Source of the DNA: Photobacterium rosenbergii
GTDB taxonomy: Bacteria; Pseudomonadota; Gammaproteobacteria; Enterobacterales; Vibrionaceae
Length of the DNA: 64,000 nucleotides
NCBI RefSeq assembly: GCF_003026455.1
Contig: NZ_PYMB01000019.1
Location: 32,955-96,954 of the forward strand
Reading direction: 5' to 3'
The notes below the pieces were generated by a model that saw nothing but the letters and a program-made list of their open reading frames with translations, was not told where the DNA came from and ran no database searches. Position 1 is the first letter of the stretch. Each line of letters starts with the position of its first letter. The position numbers were made by a program, and so were the translations under genes. Shown here in pieces: positions 18,462 through 27,325 of this stretch.

Positions 18462-18791
18462 TTAAATACACTTCACCGGTTTTGGTAGGCCAGCCAATTT
18501 AGTGGCTTGCTTTGCCGGACCTTTCGGGAAAAGTTTGTATAGGTAGCGTGAACTACCTTTCTCTTCACCGTATTTTTTCGCCATCGCCTTCACTAGCATT
18601 CTGATAGCCGGTGAGGTGTTGAATTCCTGATAGAACTCTCGGACAAAACGAACAACTTCCCAATGGGCTTCTGTCAGGGTGATGCCTTCTTCTTCAGCCA
18701 GCATGGGTACCAGAGCTTCACTCCAGTCGTCGGTGTTTTTCAGATAACCGTGGGCGTCGGTCTCTATTTGTTTACCTTCAAATTCAAGCAT
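18462..18791 (-). CDS. tusE: Sulfurtransferase TusE (DsrC/TusE family)
   Basis: A 109-residue protein of the TusE/DsrC family. TusE accepts persulfide sulfur from TusBCD and passes it to MnmA for 2-thiolation of tRNA wobble uridine. The functional cysteine is the penultimate residue, Cys108 in PKPVKCI. The N-terminal FEGKQIETDAHGYLKN and the helix EAHWEVVRFVREFY are typical. Only the C-terminal cysteine is present, as in TusE rather than dissimilatory DsrC. Located beside acyP and yccA as in E. coli. Confidence 0.95.
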   Translation of the reverse strand: MLEFEGKQIETDAHGYLKNTDDWSEALVPMLAEEEGITLTEAHWEVVRFVREFYQEFNTSPAIRMLVKAMAKKYGEEKGSSRYLYKLFPKGPAKQATKLAGLPKPVKCI

Positions 18792-18857
18792 GTTTGCCTC
18801 GCATATAGAACGGACAAAGGATAGTGATATTCGAAGTTAGCTGCAAGGTTGCGGCCA

Positions 18858-18886
18858 TAAAAAAAGCGCCTTGCGGCGCTTTTTCG
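18858..18886 (-). terminator. Rho-independent terminator of yccA
   Basis: AAAAAGCGCC-TTGC-GGCGCTTTTT gives a 10-bp stem; on the minus strand it is followed by TTTTTTTATGG. It lies just beyond the stop codon of the Bax1-I gene. Confidence 0.9.
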
Positions 18887-18908
18887 AGACAATCCAACTA
18901 ACCAGAGA

Positions 18909-19574
18909 TTAGTCGTTGCTACCCATGATGCCTAGGATTTGAAGTAGGCTCAGGAATAGGTTGTAGATTGAAACGTACAGGGTAACTGTCGCTGAGATGT
19001 AGTTTGTCTCACCGCCACGTACGATGTTCTGTGTTGTCAGCAGGATAGCTGCAGACGAGAACAGTACGAACATACCGCTGATCGCCAGTGATAGCATTGG
19101 CATCTGTAGGAAGATGTTTGCTACAACCATAACTAGGATGGCAACAAAGCCTGCTAGTAGCATGCCGCCTAGGAAAGACAGATCACGCTTGGTAGTCAGT
19201 GCGTAAGCCGAACACGCCATAAAGGTCAGTGCCGTACCGCCTAGGGCAGGAACAATGGCATGGCCCATGCCTGCGCCGATGTACATATTGAGGATTGGCC
19301 CCAATGTGTAACCCATAAAGCCTGTTAGCGCGAAGGTAAATACGATACCTAGGCTGCTGTTACGGTTTTTCTCTGTCAGGAACATCAGACCGTAGAAGCC
19401 AACCAAGGTGATGATTAGGCCTGGGTGAGGCATATTCATCGCCATTGCAAAGCCTGCAACGACAGCTGACCATACAAGCGTTAGAGACAGAAGAAAATAA
19501 GTGTTACGTAGAACCTTGTTTGTAGAAAGTACGCTTTCGTAAGCTGTGCCACGATTGACAATACGATCGTTCAT
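18909..19574 (-). CDS. yccA: Bax inhibitor-1 family membrane protein YccA
   Basis: A 221-residue integral membrane protein with seven hydrophobic segments, of the BI-1/YccA family. In E. coli YccA interacts with the FtsH protease and modulates it. The start at 19574 (MNDRIVNRGTAYES) has GAGGGGAC as ribosome binding site; an in-frame ATG at 19631 adds an unlikely extension. The N-terminal cytosolic segment and the GGETNYISATVTLYVSIYNLFLSLLQ... C-terminal region are typical of the family. It is third in the conserved acyP-tusE-yccA neighbourhood but has its own terminator. Confidence 0.93.
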   Translation of the reverse strand: MNDRIVNRGTAYESVLSTNKVLRNTYFLLSLTLVWSAVVAGFAMAMNMPHPGLIITLVGFYGLMFLTEKNRNSSLGIVFTFALTGFMGYTLGPILNMYIGAGMGHAIVPALGGTALTFMACSAYALTTKRDLSFLGGMLLAGFVAILVMVVANIFLQMPMLSLAISGMFVLFSSAAILLTTQNIVRGGETNYISATVTLYVSIYNLFLSLLQILGIMGSND

Positions 19575-19809
19575 AAATAGTCCCCTCAGGGTTAGATATG
19601 TGATTGCTAATGTAAATGTATATTGGGGCATTTCATCGTTATTGCAAGCCGTTTGTCAAATTAATGCGGCTGTCCCCAAACAATAAACTCAGTGTAACGA
19701 TATGACCTGAATGATACTTAACAATTCCTTATCTTTGTGGTCAAAGTTGTAAATGAATGTTACAGCACATTGTTGCTGCGCCTCAATAACCTCATGATTA
19801 ATATACGAC

Positions 19810-20652
19810 TTAGTGCAGTATTTGGTTCAAGAATAACTGTGTCCTGTCTGATTGTGGGCTATCAAAGAATGCTTGCGGGGTGTTTTCCTCGATAATTTCG
19901 CCCATATCCATGAAGATAACCCGGTCTGCAACCTGACGGGCAAACCCCATTTCATGGGTTACACAAATCATGGTCATCCCCTCGTTGGCAAGCTCGACCA
20001 TGACTTCTAGCACTTCTCTGACCATTTCCGGGTCAAGTGCCGAAGTCGGCTCATCAAACAGCATCACTTGCGGGTTCATACACAGCGAGCGGGCAATCGC
20101 GACACGCTGCTGCTGACCGCCTGAGAGTTGGCCGGGATATTTGTTGGCTTGCTCTGGGATTTTTACCCGCTCCAAGTATTGCATCGCAATCTTTTCGGCT
20201 TCTTTCTGCGGCAGCTTTTTTACCCAGATAGGAGCTAGAGTACAGTTTTCGAGCACGGTAAGGTGGGGGAAGAGGTTGAAGTGCTGGAAGCACATACCAA
20301 CTTCTCGGCGCACTAGTTCGATGTTCTTCAAATCGCTGGTCAACTCGTTGCCAGCGACAATGATTTGCCCCTGCTGATGTTCTTCCAATCGGTTGATACA
20401 GCGGATCAAGGTCGACTTTCCTGAGCCAGAAGGGCCGCATATCACGATCTTCTCGCCTTTCTTAACGGTCAGGTTGATGTCTTTTAGAACGTGGAATTCC
20501 CCATACCACTTGTTCACACCAGTCATAGTGATCATGGCAGCATGCTTTGCTGATTGATTTGGTGAACTCCGGTCTATGGAGCTTTCACCTTTAGCATTAT
20601 CGTTAGCAGCACTGTTACTTGGTGTGTTATTTATGATTGTACTGTCTGTCAT
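19810..20652 (-). CDS. aapP: Polar amino-acid ABC transporter ATP-binding protein
   Basis: A 280-residue ABC ATPase with Walker A GPSGSGKST, the family signature LSGGQQQR, Walker B VMLFDEPTSALD and the switch His in CVTHEMGFA. A poorly conserved Asn/Ser-rich leader of about 38 residues precedes the first strand (MITMTGVNKWYGEFHVLK). It is the last gene of the aapJQMP operon and energises uptake through AapQ-AapM. A good ribosome binding site (GAGAGGGAT) precedes the ATG. The GlnQ/AapP subfamily is clear; the exact amino-acid range is inferred from the operon. Confidence 0.95.
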   Translation of the reverse strand: MTDSTIINNTPSNSAANDNAKGESSIDRSSPNQSAKHAAMITMTGVNKWYGEFHVLKDINLTVKKGEKIVICGPSGSGKSTLIRCINRLEEHQQGQIIVAGNELTSDLKNIELVRREVGMCFQHFNLFPHLTVLENCTLAPIWVKKLPQKEAEKIAMQYLERVKIPEQANKYPGQLSGGQQQRVAIARSLCMNPQVMLFDEPTSALDPEMVREVLEVMVELANEGMTMICVTHEMGFARQVADRVIFMDMGEIIEENTPQAFFDSPQSDRTQLFLNQILH

Positions 20653-20669
20653 ACTATCCCTCTCATGAC

Positions 20670-21773
20670 CTAACGTTTATGCCCAGTATGGAGTTTGTTT
20701 TCTAGGTAAATACTGTATCTCGACATACCAAAGCAGAATACCCAGAACACTAGTGCCACGAAGACATAGCTTTCTGTTGCGAAGCCTAACCATTTAGGGT
20801 CGGTATTGGCTGCTTGGCCGATCCCAAGTACATCGAACATACCGATAATGAGCACCAGGCTGGTGTCTTTAAACAACCCGATGAAGGTGTTAACAATGGC
20901 TGGAATGCTAATCTTTAGCGCCTGTGGAAGCACGATGAGGTACATTTTTTTCCAATAACTTAGCCCCAGCGCATCTGCAGCTTCATATTGCCCTGATGGA
21001 ATGGCCTGCAAACCCCCACGTACCACTTCTGCCATGTAGGCCGCACTGAACAGCACCACACCGATCAGTGCCCGAAACAATTTGTTGGTTTCAGTCTCTG
21101 CGTTGAGGAACAGTGGCAGCATGACAGATGCCATGAACAGGACGGTGATCAGCGGGACACCACGCCAGATCTCTATATAGACAGTACAGAGGCTACGGAT
21201 CACCGGCATATTTGAGCGCCTGCCCAAAGCCAGTGCGATACCTATTGGTAGTGAAACCACTATGCCAACAATAGCGATGATCAGGGTGATTAAAAGCCCT
21301 CCCCACAAGTGGGTTTCCACAACAGGAAGGCCAAAAATGCCACCATATAGCAAGCCTGCGATGATGAAGGGGTAGATATTGACGAAGAAAAGCCAAATCC
21401 ATGCCCGGCCGGGTGTTTTTTCAATGGCGAGCAGGGTAATGAATATCGCGAGCGTGAAGTAGAACAGTTGAGGGCGCCATAATTCTTCCTGCGGATAAAA
21501 CCCAAACATGAACTGATCGAAACGCACAGAGATAAACACCCAGCAAGCTCCATCCCGATGGCAGTCATCGCGGGTAGAGCCAACCCAATCGGCGTTGAGA
21601 AAGGCCCAGTCAACGATGTTCCACAATGCCACGATAGCAAGATAGCCAAGAATAAGGGTCAGGCAGGTGTTGATAGCATTGGAAAATAAATGCTTGCGTA
21701 ACCAACCGACCATACCCACGGTATTGGCTGGTGGCGGCAAGTCTGGGCGAAATTGATGTTGATGCATTCCCAT
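20670..21773 (-). CDS. aapM: Polar amino-acid ABC transporter permease AapM
   Basis: A 367-residue inner-membrane permease of the HisM/AapM type. A long N-terminal part with extra transmembrane helices (about 30-165) is followed by a BPD_transp_1 (MetI-like) domain with the EAA-type loop at EAADALGLSYWKKMYLIVLPQALK. A periplasmic insert between helices 1 and 2 (DDCHRDGACWVFI) carries a cysteine pair, typical of AapM. It lies 5 bases after aapQ and 17 before aapP, so it is translated as part of one operon. Confidence 0.95.
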   Translation of the reverse strand: MGMHQHQFRPDLPPPANTVGMVGWLRKHLFSNAINTCLTLILGYLAIVALWNIVDWAFLNADWVGSTRDDCHRDGACWVFISVRFDQFMFGFYPQEELWRPQLFYFTLAIFITLLAIEKTPGRAWIWLFFVNIYPFIIAGLLYGGIFGLPVVETHLWGGLLITLIIAIVGIVVSLPIGIALALGRRSNMPVIRSLCTVYIEIWRGVPLITVLFMASVMLPLFLNAETETNKLFRALIGVVLFSAAYMAEVVRGGLQAIPSGQYEAADALGLSYWKKMYLIVLPQALKISIPAIVNTFIGLFKDTSLVLIIGMFDVLGIGQAANTDPKWLGFATESYVFVALVFWVFCFGMSRYSIYLENKLHTGHKR

Positions 21774-21778
21774 TCCTC

Positions 21779-22945
21779 CTAACGCTCAACCAGCGCAACT
21801 TTGCGGTTGTATATGTTCATGAGTAGAGACGTCAGCAAGCTGAGTGTGAGGTAAACCGCCATGGTCATGACGATGATCTCAATAGCTTGGCCGGTTTGAT
21901 TGAGTGTCGTCCCTGCAAACACAGAGACCAGATCGGGATAGCCGATTGCCATAGCCAATGATGAATTCTTGGTGAGGTTGAGGTACTGACTGGTCAATGG
22001 CGGGATGATGATCCTCAGGGCTTGAGGGATCACGACCAGACGTAAAGTTTTTCCTTGAGGTAACCCAAGCGACAAAGCTGCCTCAGTTTGACCGTGGCTG
22101 ACGGCGTTGATCCCGGCACGGACAATCTCAGCTATGAATGATGCGGTATAGATGCTTAATGCCAACAGCAACGCTGCCAGTTCGGGGATAATGCCGATGC
22201 CTCCACGGAAATTGAAGCCTTTAAGGACTGGGGGCTCCATGTGGACCGGTTGCCCACTGGCAAAGTAAGCGATGGTGGGGAGCACTATAAGCAGACTTAA
22301 TGATACCCATAAAATGGGAGATTGCTGCCCTGAAGCCTTTTGCTTTCTTTTGGCATAAATGGTGTAGCTGATGCTCAGCACCACGGCGGTAATGAGCGCA
22401 AGGCCAATCCAGTAGGCGTTTTGTTCGAAAATAGGTTTGGCAATATACAGCCCCCTAACATTGAGGAACACACTCTCGCCGAAGCTAAGGCTGTTTCTCG
22501 GGGAGGGAAGGGCTTGTAGAACGGCGAAATACCAAAAGAAAATTTGCAGTAGCAGGGGGATATTGCGGAATGTCTCGATATAAACCGCAGCAAAACGGCT
22601 CACTAACCAGTTTGATGAAAGCCGGGCAATACCGATGACAAAGCCCAATATAGTCGCTAGGAAAATACCGAGTACAGAGACTAGGGCTGTATTGAGCAAG
22701 CCGACAAAAAAGGTTCGGCCATAACTGTAGGTTTCGTCGTAATCAATCAGGCTTAACCCGATACCAAACCCTGCTTCCTGAGTGAGGAAGCCGAACCCTG
22801 TTGCAATACCGCGCTGATCCAAATTGGTCAGGGTGTTATTGATTATCGAATAGATAACATAGGCCAGTGCTGCTGCAGCAAGTGCTTGGAACAGCAGGGC
22901 ACGAAAGGTAGGGTTATAAAATAGACTTGTCTTCTTCGCTGCCAA
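21779..22945 (-). CDS. aapQ: Polar amino-acid ABC transporter permease AapQ
   Basis: A permease of about 388 residues, partner of AapM. It has multiple membrane helices and an EAA loop (EAALSLGLPQGKTLRLVVIPQAL). The start is uncertain. A TTG at 22945 (MAAKKTSLFYNPT) is 9 bases after AGGA and begins exactly where family-like sequence begins. An ATG at 22993 has a stronger GGAGGGG site, but that site and the ATG lie inside a perfect hairpin at 22980-23004, and its 16-residue extension looks non-native. The TTG start is chosen here. The operon order is J-Q-M-P. Confidence 0.9.
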   Translation of the reverse strand: MAAKKTSLFYNPTFRALLFQALAAAALAYVIYSIINNTLTNLDQRGIATGFGFLTQEAGFGIGLSLIDYDETYSYGRTFFVGLLNTALVSVLGIFLATILGFVIGIARLSSNWLVSRFAAVYIETFRNIPLLLQIFFWYFAVLQALPSPRNSLSFGESVFLNVRGLYIAKPIFEQNAYWIGLALITAVVLSISYTIYAKRKQKASGQQSPILWVSLSLLIVLPTIAYFASGQPVHMEPPVLKGFNFRGGIGIIPELAALLLALSIYTASFIAEIVRAGINAVSHGQTEAALSLGLPQGKTLRLVVIPQALRIIIPPLTSQYLNLTKNSSLAMAIGYPDLVSVFAGTTLNQTGQAIEIIVMTMAVYLTLSLLTSLLMNIYNRKVALVER

Positions 22946-22979
22946 AACAACACATCCTGTGTAAAAGATTATCATGGCA

Positions 22980-23004
22980 GGAGGGGAAGCCATCGTTCCC
23001 CTCC
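22980..23004 (-). promoter_or_regulatory. Intercistronic hairpin between aapJ and aapQ
   Basis: GGAGGGGAA and TTCCCCTCC are exact complements around a 7-base loop, CGATGGC in the minus-strand RNA. The structure encloses a Shine-Dalgarno-like GGAGGGG and an ATG. There is no T-tract, so it is not an intrinsic terminator. Likely roles are 3' protection of the aapJ message or translational damping of aapQ (inference). Confidence 0.6.
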
Positions 23005-23029
23005 AAATGGGTTAACATTTGCGACAGAA

Positions 23030-24187
23030 CTAGCGCATCGGTGGTGCGTATAGGAAACCACCATCATTCCATAGCGCGTTGGCTCCTCGTTTAATTTGAA
23101 GCGGTGAACTCATACCCACAGTACGCTCGAAGCTTTCACTATAGTTACCCACTTGCTTGATGACTTGATAAGACCAATCGTCGTTTAGACCCAACCCTTT
23201 ACCTTTCGGGCCGTCAACGCCAATCAAGCGTTTTATATTAGGATCGTTAGAATTTTTCATGTCATCGACATTGTGCGAGGACACACCCAATTCTTCAGCA
23301 TTGATCATCGCATTGAGGGTCCACTTCACAATATTGAACCACTGATCGTCCCCTTGGCGAACGGCTGGGCCTAATGGCTCTTTGGAGATGATATCTGGCA
23401 GAACCACGGCTGAAGATGGGTCTTGCAGGTTCAAACGAAGGGCATATAAGCCTGATTGGTCAGTGGTGAGCACATCACAGCGACCTGCCTCGAAGCCTTT
23501 CACGGTTTGGGCTGCAGTGTCGAAAACCACTGGGGTATATTGCATTTCACGGTGACGGAAGTAATCGGCAAGGTTTAGCTCAGTTGTCGTACCTGATTGA
23601 ACACATACAGCGGCACCATCAAGTTCACCCGCGCTCTCGACTTTGAGTTCTTTGCTGACCATGAAGCCCTGACCGTCATAGTAATTGACACCGGCAAAGT
23701 TGATCCCGAGTGCAGTATCACGGTGTAACGTCCAGGTTGTGTTACGGGATAACAGGTCGATTTCACCTGACTGGAGGGCGGTAAAGCGCTCTTTGGCGGT
23801 TAGCGGGATGTATTTCACTTTGGTTTTATCGCCGAGAACTGCAGCGGCAACCGCCTGGCAAAATTCGACGTCAATCCCTTCCCATTCCCCTTTCTCGTTA
23901 GGGTTGGAGAAACCGGGTAAGCCAGTTGTTACTCCACACTGAAGGTAGCCTTGTTTTTGAATTTGAGCGAGTGTACCAGAGCCAGTCGCTGATGCCGGTT
24001 TGTCACTGTCGTCTGCTGCTTCAACGGCTCCTCCTGATGTTTGGGCAAGTTGCTGCTCTAGGGTCTCGACTTTGTTCTGTAGCGATTGGATCATTTCTTT
24101 GTCTTGACTGCTACCACCACTATCACAGCCAGCAAGAATGAGAGCAAGAGTAGATACTGCCAAGGTAGAGGTAAGGGTTTGCTTCAT
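23030..24187 (-). CDS. aapJ: Amino-acid ABC transporter substrate-binding protein AapJ, predicted lipoprotein
   Basis: A 385-residue SBP_bac_3 domain protein that captures amino acids in the periplasm for AapQMP. The solute-binding domain begins near residue 72 (GTLAQIQKQGYLQCGV) and contains typical strands GFSNPNEKGEWEGIDVEFC and WNDGG. Unlike most Gram-negative AapJ proteins it has a lipobox, LILAGC, so Cys21 should be lipidated. The next residue is Asp, the known inner-membrane retention signal. Residues about 30-50 (MIQSLQNKVETLEQQLAQ) form a short coiled coil, then a Ser/Ala/Gly-rich linker. First gene of the operon. Confidence 0.93.
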   Translation of the reverse strand: MKQTLTSTLAVSTLALILAGCDSGGSSQDKEMIQSLQNKVETLEQQLAQTSGGAVEAADDSDKPASATGSGTLAQIQKQGYLQCGVTTGLPGFSNPNEKGEWEGIDVEFCQAVAAAVLGDKTKVKYIPLTAKERFTALQSGEIDLLSRNTTWTLHRDTALGINFAGVNYYDGQGFMVSKELKVESAGELDGAAVCVQSGTTTELNLADYFRHREMQYTPVVFDTAAQTVKGFEAGRCDVLTTDQSGLYALRLNLQDPSSAVVLPDIISKEPLGPAVRQGDDQWFNIVKWTLNAMINAEELGVSSHNVDDMKNSNDPNIKRLIGVDGPKGKGLGLNDDWSYQVIKQVGNYSESFERTVGMSSPLQIKRGANALWNDGGFLYAPPMR

Positions 24188-24392
24188 AATTACGTCCTGT
24201 TAATCCTTATCAAGAGAAATTGACGCTTCTTATCGTCATTATTCGCAGTTATCTCTAAAAGGGTGCCCCGTGATTTATCCATCTAATAAGCACTTTCTTT
24301 TAGCCAGAAAAAATAACTGTCTGTTTTTGTGTCAATATTTAGTATAGAAACAGTTTGAAATAGTTCTAGTTAATAAGTTGTTAACAATTGAG

Positions 24393-24422
24393 CAAAAAAA
24401 AGCCCCGCACAGGGCGGGGCTC
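24393..24422 (-). terminator. Rho-independent terminator of the di-haem peroxidase gene
   Basis: On the minus strand AGCCCCGCC-CTGT-GCGGGGCT (with one bulge near the loop) is followed by TTTTTTTGC. It lies about 40 bases after the stop at 24460. Confidence 0.88.
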
Positions 24423-24459
24423 AAGTCATAGTGAAGTTACATTGCTACGTTAGGATTCA

Positions 24460-26868
24460 CTAGCGGTAAACATTAAGGTTGATGGTTGCTACGTTAGACT
24501 CCTTACCACTGCTGTCTTTCACAGAGTAGGTAATGCTCATGTCGTAGTCCTTCAGTGGTGTCACTGTAATGCTACCGTCAGTGTGGATGTAGTAGCGACA
24601 ATCGCGACTGCTAGGGGCATTGTGAATCACAATACTTCTTGGGTCGATGTCGTAACTGCCAGCTACATCGTTATCGAGCGGCTTGATAGATGTCGAACGG
24701 CCGTATTTAGCTGAGAACGAATCATCTTTTGCTTCTAGGTAGCCTGCAGGCTCAGAACCTGAACCATAGTCACCACCACCGCTACCTGTACCGTAGTCAG
24801 AGTTCACGCCGTCTAGGAAAGGTTTAAGTGGTTCTAGACCTTTCGCAGCACGACCGTAAGCACCCACCATTGGAATTTCAATCCACTCTTCACGAGATGA
24901 ACCATTCACATTGGTTTCAGCATAGTTCTCATCACCCTCTACACCATTTGGAATGAACAGCTGTGGATGGTCAAATGGTGCTTTCTCTTGACGTACACGC
25001 TCATCCGTTAGGGCCTTCATAAAGGCAACCAGTGCTTTCTTCTCGTAATCCGTCAAATCTAGTTTACGAATATCAGGATCAAGGTTAGAAGAAATTTCAC
25101 CAAAGCCAGATGAGTCACCAGGCTCTTCGCTAGTGCGGTTACCACCACGGTTGTAGAACTCAACCACTTGCTCAAGTGTTGCCATACTACCATCGTGCAT
25201 ATAAGGACCGGTTAGCTCAATGTTACGTAGGCCCGGTGTTTTGAATGCACCATCAACAGCACTCTTCTCTTTGCCTTTAACCAAACGGTTCTTCAAGCGA
25301 TTGGTTTGTTGGGCTGAATTACAAGGATCTTGTTCAAAAACGAAGGCTTCAAAAGTACATGGATCAACTTCAAAGTTATCAGGCACATTGTTACCTAGCA
25401 GTTTTTCAAAGTATTGCTTGGTATGAGATAGTGGGTTACCCCATGGGTCTTTACCGCCTAAACCAAGATCTTCTTTGGTTGGTGTCACACCAATGTTGTA
25501 GAAGCCGTTGTCGTAGAGTGAAATGGTTTCATCACCCATGTGCATCCGTTCAACAAGACCTTCTTCCTGCTCTTCAGCAATCAAGTGGGTCATGGCTTTC
25601 GAGAACTCAGGGCCGCTGTGACAATTCACACACTTACCTTTGTCAACGAAGACTTCCATACCGTATTTTTCAAGATCACTCAGTGCGTACTTGTCACCAT
25701 CCATATAGCGGTCGAAGCGTGAATCATCAGAAATCAACGTTGCTTCGTAAAGCTGGATAGCCAAGCCCCAGAATAGGCTGAAGTTCTCTTCCATCTGGTT
25801 GTAGCCACCAAAGTCTTGGTTAGAGCCCCACCATTCAATTTTGAACGCATCTTTGATCATGTCTTCGTAGCGGGTGCGAAGACCGTCGTTCGGATAGCTA
25901 GAGTCATAACCCAACACGCTGTCTGAACGGTCAACCTGCTGCAAGCCCAGAGGTTTCAAGCCCATTAGCTTTCTACCCATATCTTTGAAGGCTTTGTCAG
26001 CACAAGTCATCTCAAAGGCACTACCCGGAGGACCTACTGCCTGAGAGGCCGCACTGGAGTTAATCAAGTTAACTTCTTTCAAGCTTACATATTCGGTGTA
26101 AGGGTCGAAATGCAGAACTTTGGCGTTTTCGTTACGGCGACCAAATGGGTCAACACCGTTGAACACGTTATTTGCTCGACCATCCCAGAAGTTTCGGAAG
26201 TTAAAAATGGCATTGATGACAGTCGGCGTGTTACGAGGCTCGACCCGGCGTGTTGCTACACCACCGACATGGAATATGTCCGTGACGAGTTCACAACCTT
26301 CACGGCGGTCAGAGTACCTTGGATCGCCATAAGTACCCCCATAGAGCTCGTCAAAGACGGCGCCAAATACCCCTTGTGAAGAAACGACATCATCGCTATC
26401 GAATAGTACTTCTGACTCACGATTATCAGGATCGGCGTAAACACGGAACGGGAAGTCATTCGGTACTAACGTGTAGTTTGGACCACCCTGACCAGTTCGT
26501 GTTGGGTCAAAGATTGATTGTTTAGTTTCATCGACATTATTGATCCCAGGACTGATTTGGTTCTTGGTTCGGTTATCGGCACCGGCATTGTAGTGACAGC
26601 TACCACAGGATTGGCCCTGACTACCTGCCTGCATGTCCCAGAACAATGCTTTACCGAGTTTGATTGCTGCTTTTTCGTCTTTTATGTATTCATCGAGCCC
26701 TGGTACAGGAGCCGGTTTAATACCTTTGAGCGAGCCGAGGCCAGAAAAATCTGGACCTTCGACTTCTTCTTCGGCATGAACACTGGCAATACCGGTAGCC
26801 AACCCAAATAGTGAAGCTGCTACTAAGGCTGTTAGTCGATGACGTTTATATAACGTTTTGTTGTTCAT
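24460..26868 (-). CDS. MauG-like di-haem cytochrome c peroxidase family protein with C-terminal Ig-like domain
   Basis: An 802-residue exported protein. Start ATG at 26868 (AGGGGTGA ribosome binding site); the signal peptide ends near ...SVHA. Two covalent haem motifs are present, CGSCH (about residue 88) and CVNCH (about 413), spaced as in the cytochrome c peroxidase/MauG family. Other family-like segments are RNTPTVINAIFNFRNFWDGRA and FKTPGLRNIELTGPYMHDGSMATLEQVVEFYNRGG. After residue ~690 a Gly/Ser/Asp-rich linker leads to an Ig/tandem-95-like domain (DDSFSAKYGRSTSIKPLDND...). Likely periplasmic or cell-surface; peroxidase or oxidase activity is family inference. It is monocistronic and has inserts that make it longer than the usual 350-450 residues. 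Confidence 0.88.
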   Translation of the reverse strand: MNNKTLYKRHRLTALVAASLFGLATGIASVHAEEEVEGPDFSGLGSLKGIKPAPVPGLDEYIKDEKAAIKLGKALFWDMQAGSQGQSCGSCHYNAGADNRTKNQISPGINNVDETKQSIFDPTRTGQGGPNYTLVPNDFPFRVYADPDNRESEVLFDSDDVVSSQGVFGAVFDELYGGTYGDPRYSDRREGCELVTDIFHVGGVATRRVEPRNTPTVINAIFNFRNFWDGRANNVFNGVDPFGRRNENAKVLHFDPYTEYVSLKEVNLINSSAASQAVGPPGSAFEMTCADKAFKDMGRKLMGLKPLGLQQVDRSDSVLGYDSSYPNDGLRTRYEDMIKDAFKIEWWGSNQDFGGYNQMEENFSLFWGLAIQLYEATLISDDSRFDRYMDGDKYALSDLEKYGMEVFVDKGKCVNCHSGPEFSKAMTHLIAEEQEEGLVERMHMGDETISLYDNGFYNIGVTPTKEDLGLGGKDPWGNPLSHTKQYFEKLLGNNVPDNFEVDPCTFEAFVFEQDPCNSAQQTNRLKNRLVKGKEKSAVDGAFKTPGLRNIELTGPYMHDGSMATLEQVVEFYNRGGNRTSEEPGDSSGFGEISSNLDPDIRKLDLTDYEKKALVAFMKALTDERVRQEKAPFDHPQLFIPNGVEGDENYAETNVNGSSREEWIEIPMVGAYGRAAKGLEPLKPFLDGVNSDYGTGSGGGDYGSGSEPAGYLEAKDDSFSAKYGRSTSIKPLDNDVAGSYDIDPRSIVIHNAPSSRDCRYYIHTDGSITVTPLKDYDMSITYSVKDSSGKESNVATINLNVYR

Positions 26869-27275
26869 CACTCACCCCTAACGTCCATTACGAAATGTTG
26901 CTTTTATGTACGAGAAGTCCTCGTGCAATAAAGATGGGTGAAATTTGCGGTCTTAATTATCACTTTTGTGAATCGTACAAATGGCAAAAAAAGCGCACTA
27001 ATACTTTTGAGCAACGGGATGTTCGTAAATTGGAAGGGCGTATAAAAATGATACAGTTCTTAAAAATAAACGAATGAAATAATAAGCAAGTACAAAGAAA
27101 AAATGAATGATATTGAGGGAAGGGGAGGCTTTCAAATTGAATAATAACAAGGTGTTATTTTAAATTTGGCTTAAAAGTGGAACAAGGGTGTTGAATTTGC
27201 ACAATTAATAATTGATACAACAGTGTGGAAATTTTCTTGGAAGGTTGAATAGGATGTTTTGAATGAGAACAAAAA
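26869..27275. other. AT-rich upstream region of the peroxidase gene
   Basis: About 400 bases without a supportable gene. It holds the promoter for the minus-strand peroxidase gene. No operator was recognised. Confidence 0.35.
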
Positions 27276-27307
27276 ATAAAAAGCACAGCGAGGCTGTGCT
27301 TTTTTAT
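27276..27307 (-). terminator. Rho-independent terminator of the OFA MFS gene
   Basis: AAGCACAGC-GAG/CTC-GCTGTGCTT forms a 9-bp stem, followed on the minus strand by TTTATTTTTTG; T-rich on the plus strand too. Confidence 0.88.
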
Positions 27308-27325
27308 GATTTGGGGTAGAGATAA

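Noticed and set aside
26811..27077. 88-codon plus-strand frame
   Set aside because: It starts inside the peroxidase signal peptide region on the opposite strand and its product is not protein-like.
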